Below are positions 16,855-25,395 of a stretch of 64,000 bases of DNA, in pieces (position 1 is the stretch's first letter; every line of letters starts with the position of its first letter). The stretch covers positions 1 to 64,000 of the forward strand of contig NZ_RCZG01000013.1 of NCBI RefSeq assembly GCF_006439015.1, read 5' to 3'. A program made the translations under genes and the position numbers. The DNA comes from Mycolicibacterium hodleri. Lineage in GTDB: Bacteria; Actinomycetota; Actinomycetes; Mycobacteriales; Mycobacteriaceae. Below the pieces are notes generated by a model, which saw only the letters and a list, made by a program, of their open reading frames with translations, did no database searches and was not told the DNA's origin.

Positions 16855-18033
16855 GTGAGTGATCGTGTCGCCATGCGCGCCGGGATTCCACCGTTCTACG
16901 TGATGGACGTGTGGTTGGCGGCCGCCGAACGCCAGCGCACCCACGGCGACCTGGTGAATCTGTCCGCTGGGCAGCCGAGCGCCCAGGCGCCCGCGCCGAT
17001 CCGCGCCGCCGCCGCCGTCGCTCTCGCCGAGCACAATCTGGGATATACCGTCGCGCTGGGCATTCCGGAGCTTCGCGAGGCGATTGCCGCGTCGTATCTG
17101 GACCGCTACGGCGTGCGGGTCGGCCCCGAGGACGTCGTCGTCACCACCGGCTCCACCGGCGGATTCCTGCTGGCCTTCCTGTCCTGCTTCGACGTCGGCG
17201 ACCGCGTCGCCGTGACGAGTCCCGGCTATCCCTGTTACCGCAACATACTGTCGGCGTTGGGATGCCAGGTCGTCGAGGTTCCGTGCGGACCCGAGACCCG
17301 ATTCCAGCCGACCGTCGAGATGCTTGCCGCGATCGAGCCGCCCATCAAGGGCGTGGTGCTCGCCAGCCCCGCCAACCCCACGGGTACGGTCATTCCGCCT
17401 GCGGATCTGGCGGCGATCGCGGCTTGGTGCGAGGCGAACGCCGTCCAGTTGGTCAGCGACGAGATCTACCACGGGCTGGTCTACCCCGGTGCGCCATCGA
17501 CCAGCTGCGCATGGGAGACGTCCCGCGAAGCCATTGTGGTGAATAGCTTTTCGAAGTACTACGCGATGACTGGCTGGCGGCTCGGCTGGCTTCTGGTGCC
17601 ACCCGCCCTGCAACGTGCGGTTGATCGGCTGACCGGGAACTTCTCCATCTGCCCGCCCACGCTGCCGCAACTCGGTGCCGTGGCCGCGTTTTCGCCCGAG
17701 TCCGCATCCGAGGCCGACCGCCTGGTCGACGAGTATGCCGTAAACCGCGAGATGCTTCTGCGTGGACTGCCGGAAATCGGGCTGCCCCGCTTGGCACCCG
17801 CGGACGGTGCGTTCTACGTCTACGCCGACATCTCCGAGTACTCGACGGACTCGCTCGACTTTTGCGCACGGTTGTTGGCCGACACCGGTATTGCGATCGC
17901 CCCCGGGATCGACTTCGACACCGTGCACGGCGGCGGGTATGTGCGGTTGTCGTTCGCGGGCGCCACCTCCGACATCGCCGAGGCGCTGCGGCGGATGGGT
18001 CCGTGGCTGGCCGCGGCTAGCGACCGGCCCTGA
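16855..18033 (+). CDS. aspB: AspB-type PLP aminotransferase
   Basis: A 392-residue class I/II aminotransferase, orthologue of Rv3565, the last gene of the KstR2 regulon on this side. The PLP lysine lies in 'VNSFSKYYAMTGWRLGW'; 'SPANPTGTVIP' and 'SDEIYHGLVY' hold the ring-stacking and Asp contacts. The amino-acid substrate is not fixed by sequence, and its tie to steroid metabolism is positional. The GTG at 16855 follows a GAG-rich leader 10 bases after fadE33. Confidence 0.88.
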   Translation: MSDRVAMRAGIPPFYVMDVWLAAAERQRTHGDLVNLSAGQPSAQAPAPIRAAAAVALAEHNLGYTVALGIPELREAIAASYLDRYGVRVGPEDVVVTTGSTGGFLLAFLSCFDVGDRVAVTSPGYPCYRNILSALGCQVVEVPCGPETRFQPTVEMLAAIEPPIKGVVLASPANPTGTVIPPADLAAIAAWCEANAVQLVSDEIYHGLVYPGAPSTSCAWETSREAIVVNSFSKYYAMTGWRLGWLLVPPALQRAVDRLTGNFSICPPTLPQLGAVAAFSPESASEADRLVDEYAVNREMLLRGLPEIGLPRLAPADGAFYVYADISEYSTDSLDFCARLLADTGIAIAPGIDFDTVHGGGYVRLSFAGATSDIAEALRRMGPWLAAASDRP

Positions 18034-18052
18034 CCGCCCGATCCCCACCCGT

Positions 18053-18799
18053 CTACCGCGCGCTCCAGCCGCCATCCATCGTGTAGGACGCCCCGGTCAC
18101 CATGCCGGCGTCCGGGCTGGACAGCCAGGCCACCAGAGAGGCCACCTCCTCGGGCTCGACGAGGCGTTTGATCGCGCTCTCGGATAGCAGGATGCGCTCC
18201 AGAACCTCCTGCTCGGCGATCCCGTGCGTGCGGGCCTGATCCGCAATCTGCTTGGTCACCAACGGAGTTCGCACATATCCGGGATTCACGCAGTTGCTCG
18301 TCACGCCGCGTGGGCCGCCCTCGAGGGCGGTCACCTTGGACAGACCCTCCAGGGCGTGCTTGGAGGCGACGTAGGCGACCTTGAACTCCGACGCGCGCAG
18401 CCCGTGCACGGACGAGATGTTCACGATCCGACCGAATCCCGCGTCGTACATGTGCGGTAGCGCCGCGCGGATCAACAGGAACGGAGCCTCGACCATCAGC
18501 GCCAGCATCGACCGGAAGCGGGCCGGCGCGAACTCAACGATCGGGTTGATGGTCTGCACCCCGGCGTTGTTGACCAGGATGTCGACGTCGAGCCGCAGGT
18601 CCTCCAAGCCCTCGACGTCGAGCAGGTCGACCGCCCAGGACCGCCCCCCGATCTCGTCGGCAACCGCCTTGGCTGCCACGTCGTCGACGTCGGCGACGGT
18701 CACGGTGGCACCTCGGCGCGCGAGCTCCCTTGCGCAGGCGGCACCGATGCCACTCGCGCCGCCGGTCACCAGCGCCGTACGTCCAGTGAGGTCGGTCAT
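18053..18799 (-). CDS. 3-hydroxybutyrate dehydrogenase-like SDR
   Basis: A 248-residue SDR with 'TGGASGIGAACARELARRGA', 'NNAGVQTINPI', 'NISSVHGLRASEFKVAYVAS' with Ser/Tyr, and a C-terminal 'TGASYTMDGGWSAR'. The 'VHGLRAS' and 'FKVAYVASKH' segments are those of bacterial D-3-hydroxybutyrate dehydrogenases, which interconvert hydroxybutyrate and acetoacetate in the cytoplasm. It overlaps the following MFS transporter gene by four bases, so uptake and oxidation of a small hydroxy acid is a fair guess for the pair. Confidence 0.8.
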   Translation of the reverse strand: MTDLTGRTALVTGGASGIGAACARELARRGATVTVADVDDVAAKAVADEIGGRSWAVDLLDVEGLEDLRLDVDILVNNAGVQTINPIVEFAPARFRSMLALMVEAPFLLIRAALPHMYDAGFGRIVNISSVHGLRASEFKVAYVASKHALEGLSKVTALEGGPRGVTSNCVNPGYVRTPLVTKQIADQARTHGIAEQEVLERILLSESAIKRLVEPEEVASLVAWLSSPDAGMVTGASYTMDGGWSAR

Positions 18800-20145
18800 C
18801 CGACCGCGGCCTGACGCTCTTCGGCCATCTCGTCGGCGTCGGCGCGGTCCAACGACGTGAGGTCGATTCCGTTCGTCTCACGCGTGAACACCACGGCGAC
18901 CAGGGTGACGGCGCAGGCAAGTGCGAGATAGATCGCAATCGGCACCGACGAGTCGTACACGTCGAGCAGCTTCACGGCGATGATCGGCGCCAACGAGCCC
19001 GCCACGATCGAGGTGACCTGATAGCCAAGGGACACCCCGGAATAGCGCATCCGAGTGGGGAACATCTCAGCCATGATGGCCGGCTGCGGGGCGTACATGA
19101 TCGCGTGGATGACGAGGCCGATGGTGACGGCGGCGGTGACGACGACGTAGTTGCCGCTGTTCATCATGGGAAAGGCGAAGAAGCCCCAGGTGGCGCCGAG
19201 GGCAGCGCCCGTGAAGTACACCGGGCGTCTGCCGAAGCGGTCGGCGAGCTTGCCCACCAACGGGATCACTGCGAAGTGCACCGCGTGCGCGACGAGCAGA
19301 TACCAGAGGATCGAGCTGGTGTCTGCGCCCACCTGAACCTTGAGGTAGGTGATTGAGAACGTGACCACCAGGTAGTACATGATGTTCTCGCCGAACCGCA
19401 GTCCCATCGCAGTGAAGACCCCGCGCGGGTAGCGCTTGAGCACCTCGACCACGCTGAACGACGTCGCCTTGATCTTTTCGGCCTCCTGCTGCGCCGCAAC
19501 GAAGATCGGCGCATCGGTGACCTTGGTCCGGATGTAGTACCCGACCAGCACGACCACGGCGGACAGCCAGAACGCGACCCGCCAGCCCCAGGAGAGAAAT
19601 GCGGCGTCGGACAGGGTGCTCGTCAGCACCAGGAGCACCACGGTCGCGAGCAGATTGCCCACGGGCACGCCGGCCTGCGGCCAGCTGGCCCAGAAGCCAC
19701 GTTCCTTGTTCGGGCTGTGCTCGGCCACCAGAAGGACGGCGCCGCCCCACTCCCCGCCGACGGCGAAGCCCTGGATGAATCGCAGCGCGACCAGGAGCGC
19801 GGGAGCCCAGTAGCCGATCTGCCCGAACGTGGGTAGACAGCCCATCAAGAAGGTGGCTGCACCCACCAGAAGCAGCGAGAACTGCAGTAGTTTCTTGCGC
19901 CCATACTTGTCGCCGTAGTGGCCGAACACCACGCCGCCCAGCGGACGCGCGGCGAAGCCGACCGCGTAGGTGACGAACGCTGCGAGGATCGCGTCGAGAT
20001 CACTGGTGCTCGGGGAGAAGAACACCTTGCTGAAGACCAGAGTGGCCGCGGTGCCGTAGAGGAAGAACTCGTACCACTCCACCACCGTGCCTGCCATCGA
20101 GGCGGCGACGACCCGCCGCAGCCCCTTCGGTACCGGTTTGCTCAT
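18796..20145 (-). CDS. MFS transporter, metabolite:H+ symporter family
   Basis: A 449-residue, 12-helix permease. 'GTVVEWYEFFLYGTAATLVF' in helix 1, the 'GHYGDKYGRKKLL' loop motif, 'GFAVGGEWGGAVLLVAEH' and 'LADRFGRRPVYF' place it in the MHS subfamily, which imports organic acids such as shikimate, dicarboxylates or hydroxybutyrate. The ATG at 20143-20145 has a 'GAGGAG' site; the longer frame is not used. It is co-transcribed with the SDR and divergent from a LysR gene, the usual arrangement of an inducible uptake operon. Confidence 0.88.
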   Translation of the reverse strand: MSKPVPKGLRRVVAASMAGTVVEWYEFFLYGTAATLVFSKVFFSPSTSDLDAILAAFVTYAVGFAARPLGGVVFGHYGDKYGRKKLLQFSLLLVGAATFLMGCLPTFGQIGYWAPALLVALRFIQGFAVGGEWGGAVLLVAEHSPNKERGFWASWPQAGVPVGNLLATVVLLVLTSTLSDAAFLSWGWRVAFWLSAVVVLVGYYIRTKVTDAPIFVAAQQEAEKIKATSFSVVEVLKRYPRGVFTAMGLRFGENIMYYLVVTFSITYLKVQVGADTSSILWYLLVAHAVHFAVIPLVGKLADRFGRRPVYFTGAALGATWGFFAFPMMNSGNYVVVTAAVTIGLVIHAIMYAPQPAIMAEMFPTRMRYSGVSLGYQVTSIVAGSLAPIIAVKLLDVYDSSVPIAIYLALACAVTLVAVVFTRETNGIDLTSLDRADADEMAEERQAAVG

Positions 20146-20275
20146 CGAATTCTCCTCATTACGGTCACTCCGAATGGGTACGTGTGATCCGCCCCACAAT
20201 TGGTACTGAGTATTCCTGCAGTCTCAACGAGCCGCAATGCCCAAGGCTGCAAGGCGTGTCTGCAAAAATGCAGAT

Positions 20276-21181
20276 GTGACCGCCCCGAGGAAGCTAAGTG
20301 CCGACGATCTGCTGATCCTGCTGGCCGTGGGTCGAGCGGGCAGATTCGTCACCGCCGCCGAGGAGCTGGGCCTCAACCACACCACCATCTCGCGACGGAT
20401 CGCCGCACTCGAGCAGTCGGTGGGCGGCCGACTACTGGCCAGGTCCGCCGGCGGGTGGGAGCTCACCGAGCTCGGCAGGGAGGCACTGTCGGCGGCCGAG
20501 GCCGTGGAGTCAGCGGTCCGTTCCCTGGCCGGGCCGGCCGGGTCACGAACGCTGGAGGGCGTGGTACGAATGTCGGCTACCGACGGCTTCAGCGCCTACA
20601 TCGCCGCGCCTGCGGCGGCCCACGTCCAACAACGCCACCCGAAGGTGTCGGTCGAGATCGTGACCGTCACCCGCCGGGCGACACAGCAGCGCTCGGGCCT
20701 CGACATCGAGGTCGTCGTCGGTGAACCACAGGTGCACCGCGCCGAGGCCGCCCGCCTCGGTGACTATCGGTTGGGCCTCTACGGATCACGCGAGTATCTG
20801 GACCGCCACGGAATGCCGACGTCCAGATCAGATCTCGCCGATCACCCGCTCGTCTACTTCGTCGATTCCATGTTGCAGGTCGACGACCTCGACCTGGCCC
20901 GCACCTTAGCCCCCACCATGCGGGAATCCGTCACGTCGACCAATGTCTTCGTCCACGTCGAGGCGACTCGTGCGGGAGCTGGACTCGGCCTGCTGCCGTG
21001 TTTCATGGCGGACCGACACGACGACCTGCTCCGGGTATTGCCCGCCGACGTCGGCCTGCTGCTCAGCTATTGGCTGGTGGCTCGGACCGAAACCCTCCGC
21101 AGACCCGAAGTGGGCGCGCTGATCGACGCGATCCGCACCCGCATGGACGACCAGCGCGAGGTACTCCTCGGCGGAGCCTGA
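20276..21181 (+). CDS. LysR-type transcriptional regulator
   Basis: About 301 residues. The N-terminal helix-turn-helix is 'ADDLLILLAVGRAGRFVTAA' followed by 'EELGLNHTTISRRIAALEQ'; the rest is a periplasmic-binding-like effector domain. I prefer the GTG at 20276 over the ATG at 20237 because LysR proteins normally begin close to the HTH. It is divergent from the MFS/SDR operon with a 130-bp gap, so it probably controls that operon; the effector is unknown. Confidence 0.85.
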   Translation: MTAPRKLSADDLLILLAVGRAGRFVTAAEELGLNHTTISRRIAALEQSVGGRLLARSAGGWELTELGREALSAAEAVESAVRSLAGPAGSRTLEGVVRMSATDGFSAYIAAPAAAHVQQRHPKVSVEIVTVTRRATQQRSGLDIEVVVGEPQVHRAEAARLGDYRLGLYGSREYLDRHGMPTSRSDLADHPLVYFVDSMLQVDDLDLARTLAPTMRESVTSTNVFVHVEATRAGAGLGLLPCFMADRHDDLLRVLPADVGLLLSYWLVARTETLRRPEVGALIDAIRTRMDDQREVLLGGA

Positions 21182-21213
21182 ACGAACGATGCCTGAACGA
21201 ATAGGCTCATCTG

Positions 21214-21987
21214 ATGCCATTCCTGGAGACCGCTGACGGCCGAGCGTACTACCGGCACTGGGCTGCGCCCGAGCCCCGAGCCGCCGTCGTCTTCCTCCAC
21301 GGATTCGGCGAGCATACCGGGCTATACCACCGCTTCGGCTTCTCCCTGAACTCCGCGAGCATCGATCTGTGGGCGGTCGACCAGTTCGGGCACGGTCTGA
21401 CCCCGGGCGACCGTGGAGACTTCCGTTCGCTCGAGGCGAGCGGTGCCCTCGCCGAGCAGCTCACCGAACTGGCACTCACCGAATGCCCTGGCATTCCTCT
21501 TGTCGCTCAGGGGCATTCGTTCGGCGCGGTGGCCACCCTGTTCCGGCTGCTCGCCTTGCCGGACCGCTACGGCGCCGGTGTGATCTCAGGTGCGCCGCTG
21601 GTGCCGGTGCCCGGACTCGTCGATGCGGACTCGACGTTCGAGATCGCGCCGAGCCAGTTGTCTGCCGATCCGTTCTACCTCGATGCGATGGAGAACGACC
21701 CGCTGGCGTTCGTCGATGCCGACGGCGGCCCGCTGGCGCGGGAACTCGACCGGGGTTGGGACAGCTTCGGAGCGACGCTGCCCTCGCTGGCGGTGCCGAC
21801 GCTCGCGGTGCACGGGAGCAACGATCCGATCGCACCAGTCGGCGCAGTCCGTGCGTACGCCGAGCAGATCGAGACGCTGTCGCTCATCGAGATCACCGGC
21901 GGCGGTCACGACATTCTCAACGACGTCACACACCAACGCGTCGCCGCCGACATCATCGACTTCATCGCGGCTCATCTCGGCGACTGA
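21214..21987 (+). CDS. Monoacylglycerol lipase-like alpha/beta hydrolase
   Basis: A 257-residue serine hydrolase. The oxyanion region is 'FLHGFGEHTGLYHRF', the nucleophile elbow 'AQGHSFGAVATLF', the acid lies in 'VHGSNDPIAP' and the His in 'ITGGGHDILNDV', all as in lysophospholipase/monoacylglycerol lipases. No signal peptide is visible, so it should act in the cytoplasm or at the membrane surface. It follows the LysR gene by 32 bp and may share its transcript. Confidence 0.85.
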   Translation: MPFLETADGRAYYRHWAAPEPRAAVVFLHGFGEHTGLYHRFGFSLNSASIDLWAVDQFGHGLTPGDRGDFRSLEASGALAEQLTELALTECPGIPLVAQGHSFGAVATLFRLLALPDRYGAGVISGAPLVPVPGLVDADSTFEIAPSQLSADPFYLDAMENDPLAFVDADGGPLARELDRGWDSFGATLPSLAVPTLAVHGSNDPIAPVGAVRAYAEQIETLSLIEITGGGHDILNDVTHQRVAADIIDFIAAHLGD

Positions 21988-22019
21988 GGTCGACCACAGT
22001 GGGGTTTGCGGTGCAGCGT

Positions 22020-22556
22020 TCACCGCACGCCGAGTTGCTTCGCCGCACGGTCGGCGGCTGCACCTCCCGCGAGCTGCCGCATCAGCAGCAGCCCGTCGAG
22101 GAGCGCCAGGGTGGCCTCCGCCTCCGCTCGGTAGGTTTGCGGGTCACCGTCGAAGAAACCGCTCAGCCAGGTGATCCAGCCATCGATGAGCGAGCCGGCG
22201 AGTCCGACGAACGGTTCGATGCCAGCGGTAGCCTGACCGATGGCCTCGAAGTACAGACCGAAGATCGGATCGATTTCATCCGTCGCGAGTTGCGGCCATG
22301 CGGCCCTTGCCAATTCGAGGTGACCGGATGCGCGCTGCGTGAATGCGCCGGCCAAGACCTCCTGCAATCGGGCGGCGACCAATTCCAGGACCGAGAGCAC
22401 CAGGTCGGTCTTGGAGGGGAAGTAGTAGACGATGACGCGATCGCTGACGCCGAGTCGACGGGCCAGTCGCCCGAACGTCAACGTACTCAAACCCTCGGCG
22501 AGAGCCGTCTCCAGTGCACCGTCGAGAATCTCGCCGCGCGAATATTTGTGCCCCAT
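22020..22556 (-). CDS. TetR-type regulator
   Basis: A 178-residue TetR protein with the helix-turn-helix 'STLTFGRLARRLGVSDRVIV' followed by 'YYFPSKTDLV'. It is divergent from a small membrane protein gene, and the gap carries two related palindromes that fit an autoregulated TetR pair. The ligand domain gives no hint of the effector. Confidence 0.88.
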   Translation of the reverse strand: MGHKYSRGEILDGALETALAEGLSTLTFGRLARRLGVSDRVIVYYFPSKTDLVLSVLELVAARLQEVLAGAFTQRASGHLELARAAWPQLATDEIDPIFGLYFEAIGQATAGIEPFVGLAGSLIDGWITWLSGFFDGDPQTYRAEAEATLALLDGLLLMRQLAGGAAADRAAKQLGVR

Positions 22557-22567
22557 CGGCCTTGATT

Positions 22568-22606
22568 GTAGTGGTTGCTACGTTTAAGGTTCGTAGTGAT
22601 CACTAC
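22568..22606. promoter_or_regulatory. Paired palindromes, likely TetR operators
   Basis: GTAGTGATCACTAC at 22593-22606 is a perfect 14-bp palindrome. GTAGTGGTTGCTAC at 22568-22581 has the same outer half sites (GTAG and CTAC) with a changed centre. Centres are 25 bp apart. They occupy the promoter gap between the tetR gene and the membrane protein gene. Confidence 0.75.
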
Positions 22607-22622
22607 AAACGGAGGTAAGTTC

Positions 22623-23033
22623 ATGGCGACCCTCGCCAGCAGCGACACCGCAACGTCCGCGTCGGTTGTGTCACGCTACGGAATCCCGTTCATTTCCATC
22701 GGTCGGATCTTCGCCGGGGCACTGAGCTGGGCCAGCCCCACACTCTCATCGCGGGTCTTCGTCCTTGGCCGCTCCGCCCCCGACGGTCGCGCCGGCCTGC
22801 TGGCCCGCCTCTTCGGCGTGCGGGACCTCGCACTCGGCCTCGCCCTGCAGCACCCGAGTGCCGATGTTCGCAAGGTCGCACTGCAGGCCGGTGTGGTCAT
22901 CGACTCGGCCGACGTGTTGGCAACCGTGCTGGCGGTCCAAGCAGGCGCACCGAGATCCAGCCTTCTTGGCGTAGCTGCCGGAGCCGCATTGTTCGTCGGG
23001 TTGGCCCTCGGGGCGATGTCCGACCGACGCTGA
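22623..23033 (+). CDS. Small membrane protein under TetR control (DUF4267-like)
   Basis: A 136-residue protein with about four hydrophobic segments ('IFAGALSWASP', 'DLALGLALQ', 'ADVLATVLAVQAG', 'AAGAALFVGLALGAM') and an 'RLFGVRDLALGL' motif seen in DUF4267-type proteins. The ATG follows a strong 'GGAGG' ribosome site. Function is unknown; the divergent TetR regulator and dual operators suggest induction by a small molecule. Confidence 0.75.
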   Translation: MATLASSDTATSASVVSRYGIPFISIGRIFAGALSWASPTLSSRVFVLGRSAPDGRAGLLARLFGVRDLALGLALQHPSADVRKVALQAGVVIDSADVLATVLAVQAGAPRSSLLGVAAGAALFVGLALGAMSDRR

Positions 23034-23039
23034 GGCCGA

Positions 23040-23603
23040 CTAGAGCCAGGTGTCGGCGGTGGTGGTGGTGAGGAACGCGTCGAGGTCGTCCCGCCACTGC
23101 GCGGGGGTGGTCTTGTCTGGCTCGATGCCCGTGTAATCGCCGCGGTAGAAGAGCAGCGGTCGCGGCTTCTCCTTCGGCACCTCTGACAGCGAGTGCACCG
23201 CTCCGAACACCACGAAGTGGTCCCCACCGTCGTGCACCGAGTTCACCCTGCAGTCGATGTGGGCCAACGTGTGACTGATCACGGGCGAGCCGAGAAGCGA
23301 TGGCTCCCAATCGATTCCCGCGAACTTATCCGACTCTCTCGACCCGAACCGCGCAGAAACGTCCTTCTGGTCCTCGTGAAGCACGTTGACGCAGAACTTC
23401 CCGCTGGCCTCGATCGCCAGCCAGGACCGTGACTGCTTCGTCGGGCAGAACAACACCAGCGGCGGATCCAGCGACAGGGCGGCGAACGACTGACATGCAA
23501 ATCCGACCGGCACGTCGTCGTGCACCGTGGTGATGATGGTGATCCCCGTGCAGAACTGGCCGAGCACCTGTCGGAACGTGCGCGGGTCGATGGGTTCCGA
23601 CAT
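23040..23603 (-). CDS. hsaB: HsaB, flavin reductase of 3-HSA hydroxylase
   Basis: A 187-residue flavin reductase that supplies reduced flavin to HsaA for hydroxylation of 3-HSA, the A-ring phenol of the opened steroid. The family segments 'QFCTGITIITTVHDDVPVGF' and 'CQSFAALSLDPPLVLFCP' are clear. I start at 'MSEPIDPRTFR' (23603), two bases after the hsaC stop; the longer frame runs into hsaC. It is the last gene of hsaA-hsaD-hsaC-hsaB. Confidence 0.93.
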   Translation of the reverse strand: MSEPIDPRTFRQVLGQFCTGITIITTVHDDVPVGFACQSFAALSLDPPLVLFCPTKQSRSWLAIEASGKFCVNVLHEDQKDVSARFGSRESDKFAGIDWEPSLLGSPVISHTLAHIDCRVNSVHDGGDHFVVFGAVHSLSEVPKEKPRPLLFYRGDYTGIEPDKTTPAQWRDDLDAFLTTTTADTWL

Positions 23604-23605
23604 GG

Positions 23606-24505
23606 CTACTTGAAGCCGACGCTGAAGTCGTGCCCCCACAGGCTGATGGCGGTGCTCTCCCTCGCCACCCAACTCTCGTCTTCGACTTCGAGTCCCTCAC
23701 AACCGAATTCAACGTCGAACCCGCCGGGTGTCTTCATGTAGAACGACAGCATCTTGTCGTTCACGTGGCGACCTAGAGTGGCCGACATCGGCACCTTGCG
23801 CCGCAGCGCGCGGTCGAGGCACAGCCCGACGTCATCACTGTTGCCGACCTCCATCATGAGATGGACGATGCCACTGGGGGTTTCACCCGGCATGAAGGCG
23901 AGGCTATGGTGGCGCGGATTGACTCCGAAGAAACGCAACCACGCCGGTGGATCACCGGCTTCGCGGCCGACGAGCTGCGGCGGCAAACGCATCGAGTCGC
24001 GCAATGTGAACCCTAGGACGTCGCGGTAGAAGTGCAGCGACTCCATGTCGTCCCTGGTCGTCAACACCACGTGCCCGAGCCCCTGCTGCTCGGTGACGAA
24101 ACGGTGTCCGTAGGGGCTGACGACGCGGCGGTGCTCGAGTGCGGAACCGTGGAAGACCTCGAGAGTGTTGCCCGACGGATCGTCGAAGACGATCATCTCG
24201 TCGACGCGGCGGTCCGCCAGTTCGCTGGCCGTAGCTTCCTTGTACGGCGTGCCCTCGACGTCGAGGGCACTGCGGATCTCCTGCAGCCCAGCCGCGTTCG
24301 CCGTCTCCCAACCCGACTGGAGCAGCCGGTCGTGGTCACCGGGGACGATCACCAAGCGGGCCGGAAACTCGTCCATCCGGAGGTAGAGGGCGCCTTCCGT
24401 ACTGCCGGAACCTTCGACCATGCCCAGAACCTTCAGCCCGTACTCCCGCCACGCCGAGACGTCCGTGGCTTCGAGACGCAGGTAGCCCAGCGACCGGATG
24501 CTCAT
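23606..24505 (-). CDS. hsaC: HsaC, extradiol dioxygenase
   Basis: A 299-residue type I extradiol dioxygenase that cleaves the catechol 3,4-DHSA, opening ring A. The two VOC domains are intact, and the iron ligands fall at His145 ('GLGHVVLTT'), His215 ('GIVHLMMEV') and Glu266 ('FDVEFGCEG'), the same numbers as in M. tuberculosis HsaC. The start overlaps the hsaD stop by four bases. Confidence 0.95.
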   Translation of the reverse strand: MSIRSLGYLRLEATDVSAWREYGLKVLGMVEGSGSTEGALYLRMDEFPARLVIVPGDHDRLLQSGWETANAAGLQEIRSALDVEGTPYKEATASELADRRVDEMIVFDDPSGNTLEVFHGSALEHRRVVSPYGHRFVTEQQGLGHVVLTTRDDMESLHFYRDVLGFTLRDSMRLPPQLVGREAGDPPAWLRFFGVNPRHHSLAFMPGETPSGIVHLMMEVGNSDDVGLCLDRALRRKVPMSATLGRHVNDKMLSFYMKTPGGFDVEFGCEGLEVEDESWVARESTAISLWGHDFSVGFK

Positions 24506-25395
24506 GACTGTGCCCCCTTCGACCCGCCCAGGAAGTCAGCGGTCAGCTTGTTGAACTCGTCGAACTTCTCCAGCTGCGCCCAGTGGCCGCACTGACCGAA
24601 CACGTGCAGCTGCGCGCGCGGAATCTGCTTGAGTGCCACCAACGCACCGTCGATCGGGTTGACCCGGTCTTCACGACCCCAGATCAACAGGGTCGGCTGA
24701 CGTAGCTTGTACACGTCGCGCCACATCATGCCCAGTTCGAAGTCCGGGCCCGCGAACGACTTTCCCATCGCCCGCGTGGCGGCCAGGGACTCGGGCTGGC
24801 TGGCGATCTTGAAGCGTTCGTCGATGAGTTCCGGCGTGACCAGCTTCTGGTCGTAGACCATGATGCGCAGGAACTTCTCCATGTTCTCGCGCGTCGGATC
24901 CACGGTGAACCTGCCGAGCAACTTGACGCCCTCGGTGGGATCGGGAGCGAACAGGTTCACCGATAGCCCGCCCGGGCCCATCAGCACCAGTCGACCCGCC
25001 CGCTTCGGGTTGTCGAGGGCAAACCGCACCGCAGTGCCACCGCCGAGCGAATTACCCACCAGCGCAGCCCGTTCGATTCCGAGGTGGTCGAACAGATTCA
25101 GCAGGGCGGTGCCGCTGTACCGGTTGTACTGCTCGTGCTCGGTGTGCTTGTCGGACAGTCCATAACCGGGCTGGTCGACGGCGAGCACGTGAAATTGCTG
25201 TGCGAGCACGCCGATGTTCTTCGAGAAGTTCGACCAACTCGACGCGCCGGGACCGCCGCCGTGCAGCAGCACCAAGGTTTCCGCGGATCCTCGGTGCTCG
25301 ACGCCCGCTTCGTGATAGTGCAGCCGCATGTCATCGCGAACCTGCGCAAAGCGGGACGTTGACTCGAACGTGACCTCCTGAACCGCTTGAGTCAT
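24502..25395 (-). CDS. hsaD: HsaD, meta-cleavage product hydrolase
   Basis: A 297-residue alpha/beta hydrolase that splits 4,9-DSHA into HIP and a hexadienoate, linking ring A/B breakdown to the KstR2 genes at the left of this window. The triad reads Ser116 ('VGNSLGGG'), Asp243 ('GREDRVNP') and His271 ('GQCGHWAQLE'), two positions later than in M. tuberculosis. The frame is open upstream through hsaA's antisense codons, but the ATG at 25393-25395, one base into the hsaA stop, is the family start. Confidence 0.95.
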   Translation of the reverse strand: MTQAVQEVTFESTSRFAQVRDDMRLHYHEAGVEHRGSAETLVLLHGGGPGASSWSNFSKNIGVLAQQFHVLAVDQPGYGLSDKHTEHEQYNRYSGTALLNLFDHLGIERAALVGNSLGGGTAVRFALDNPKRAGRLVLMGPGGLSVNLFAPDPTEGVKLLGRFTVDPTRENMEKFLRIMVYDQKLVTPELIDERFKIASQPESLAATRAMGKSFAGPDFELGMMWRDVYKLRQPTLLIWGREDRVNPIDGALVALKQIPRAQLHVFGQCGHWAQLEKFDEFNKLTADFLGGSKGAQS

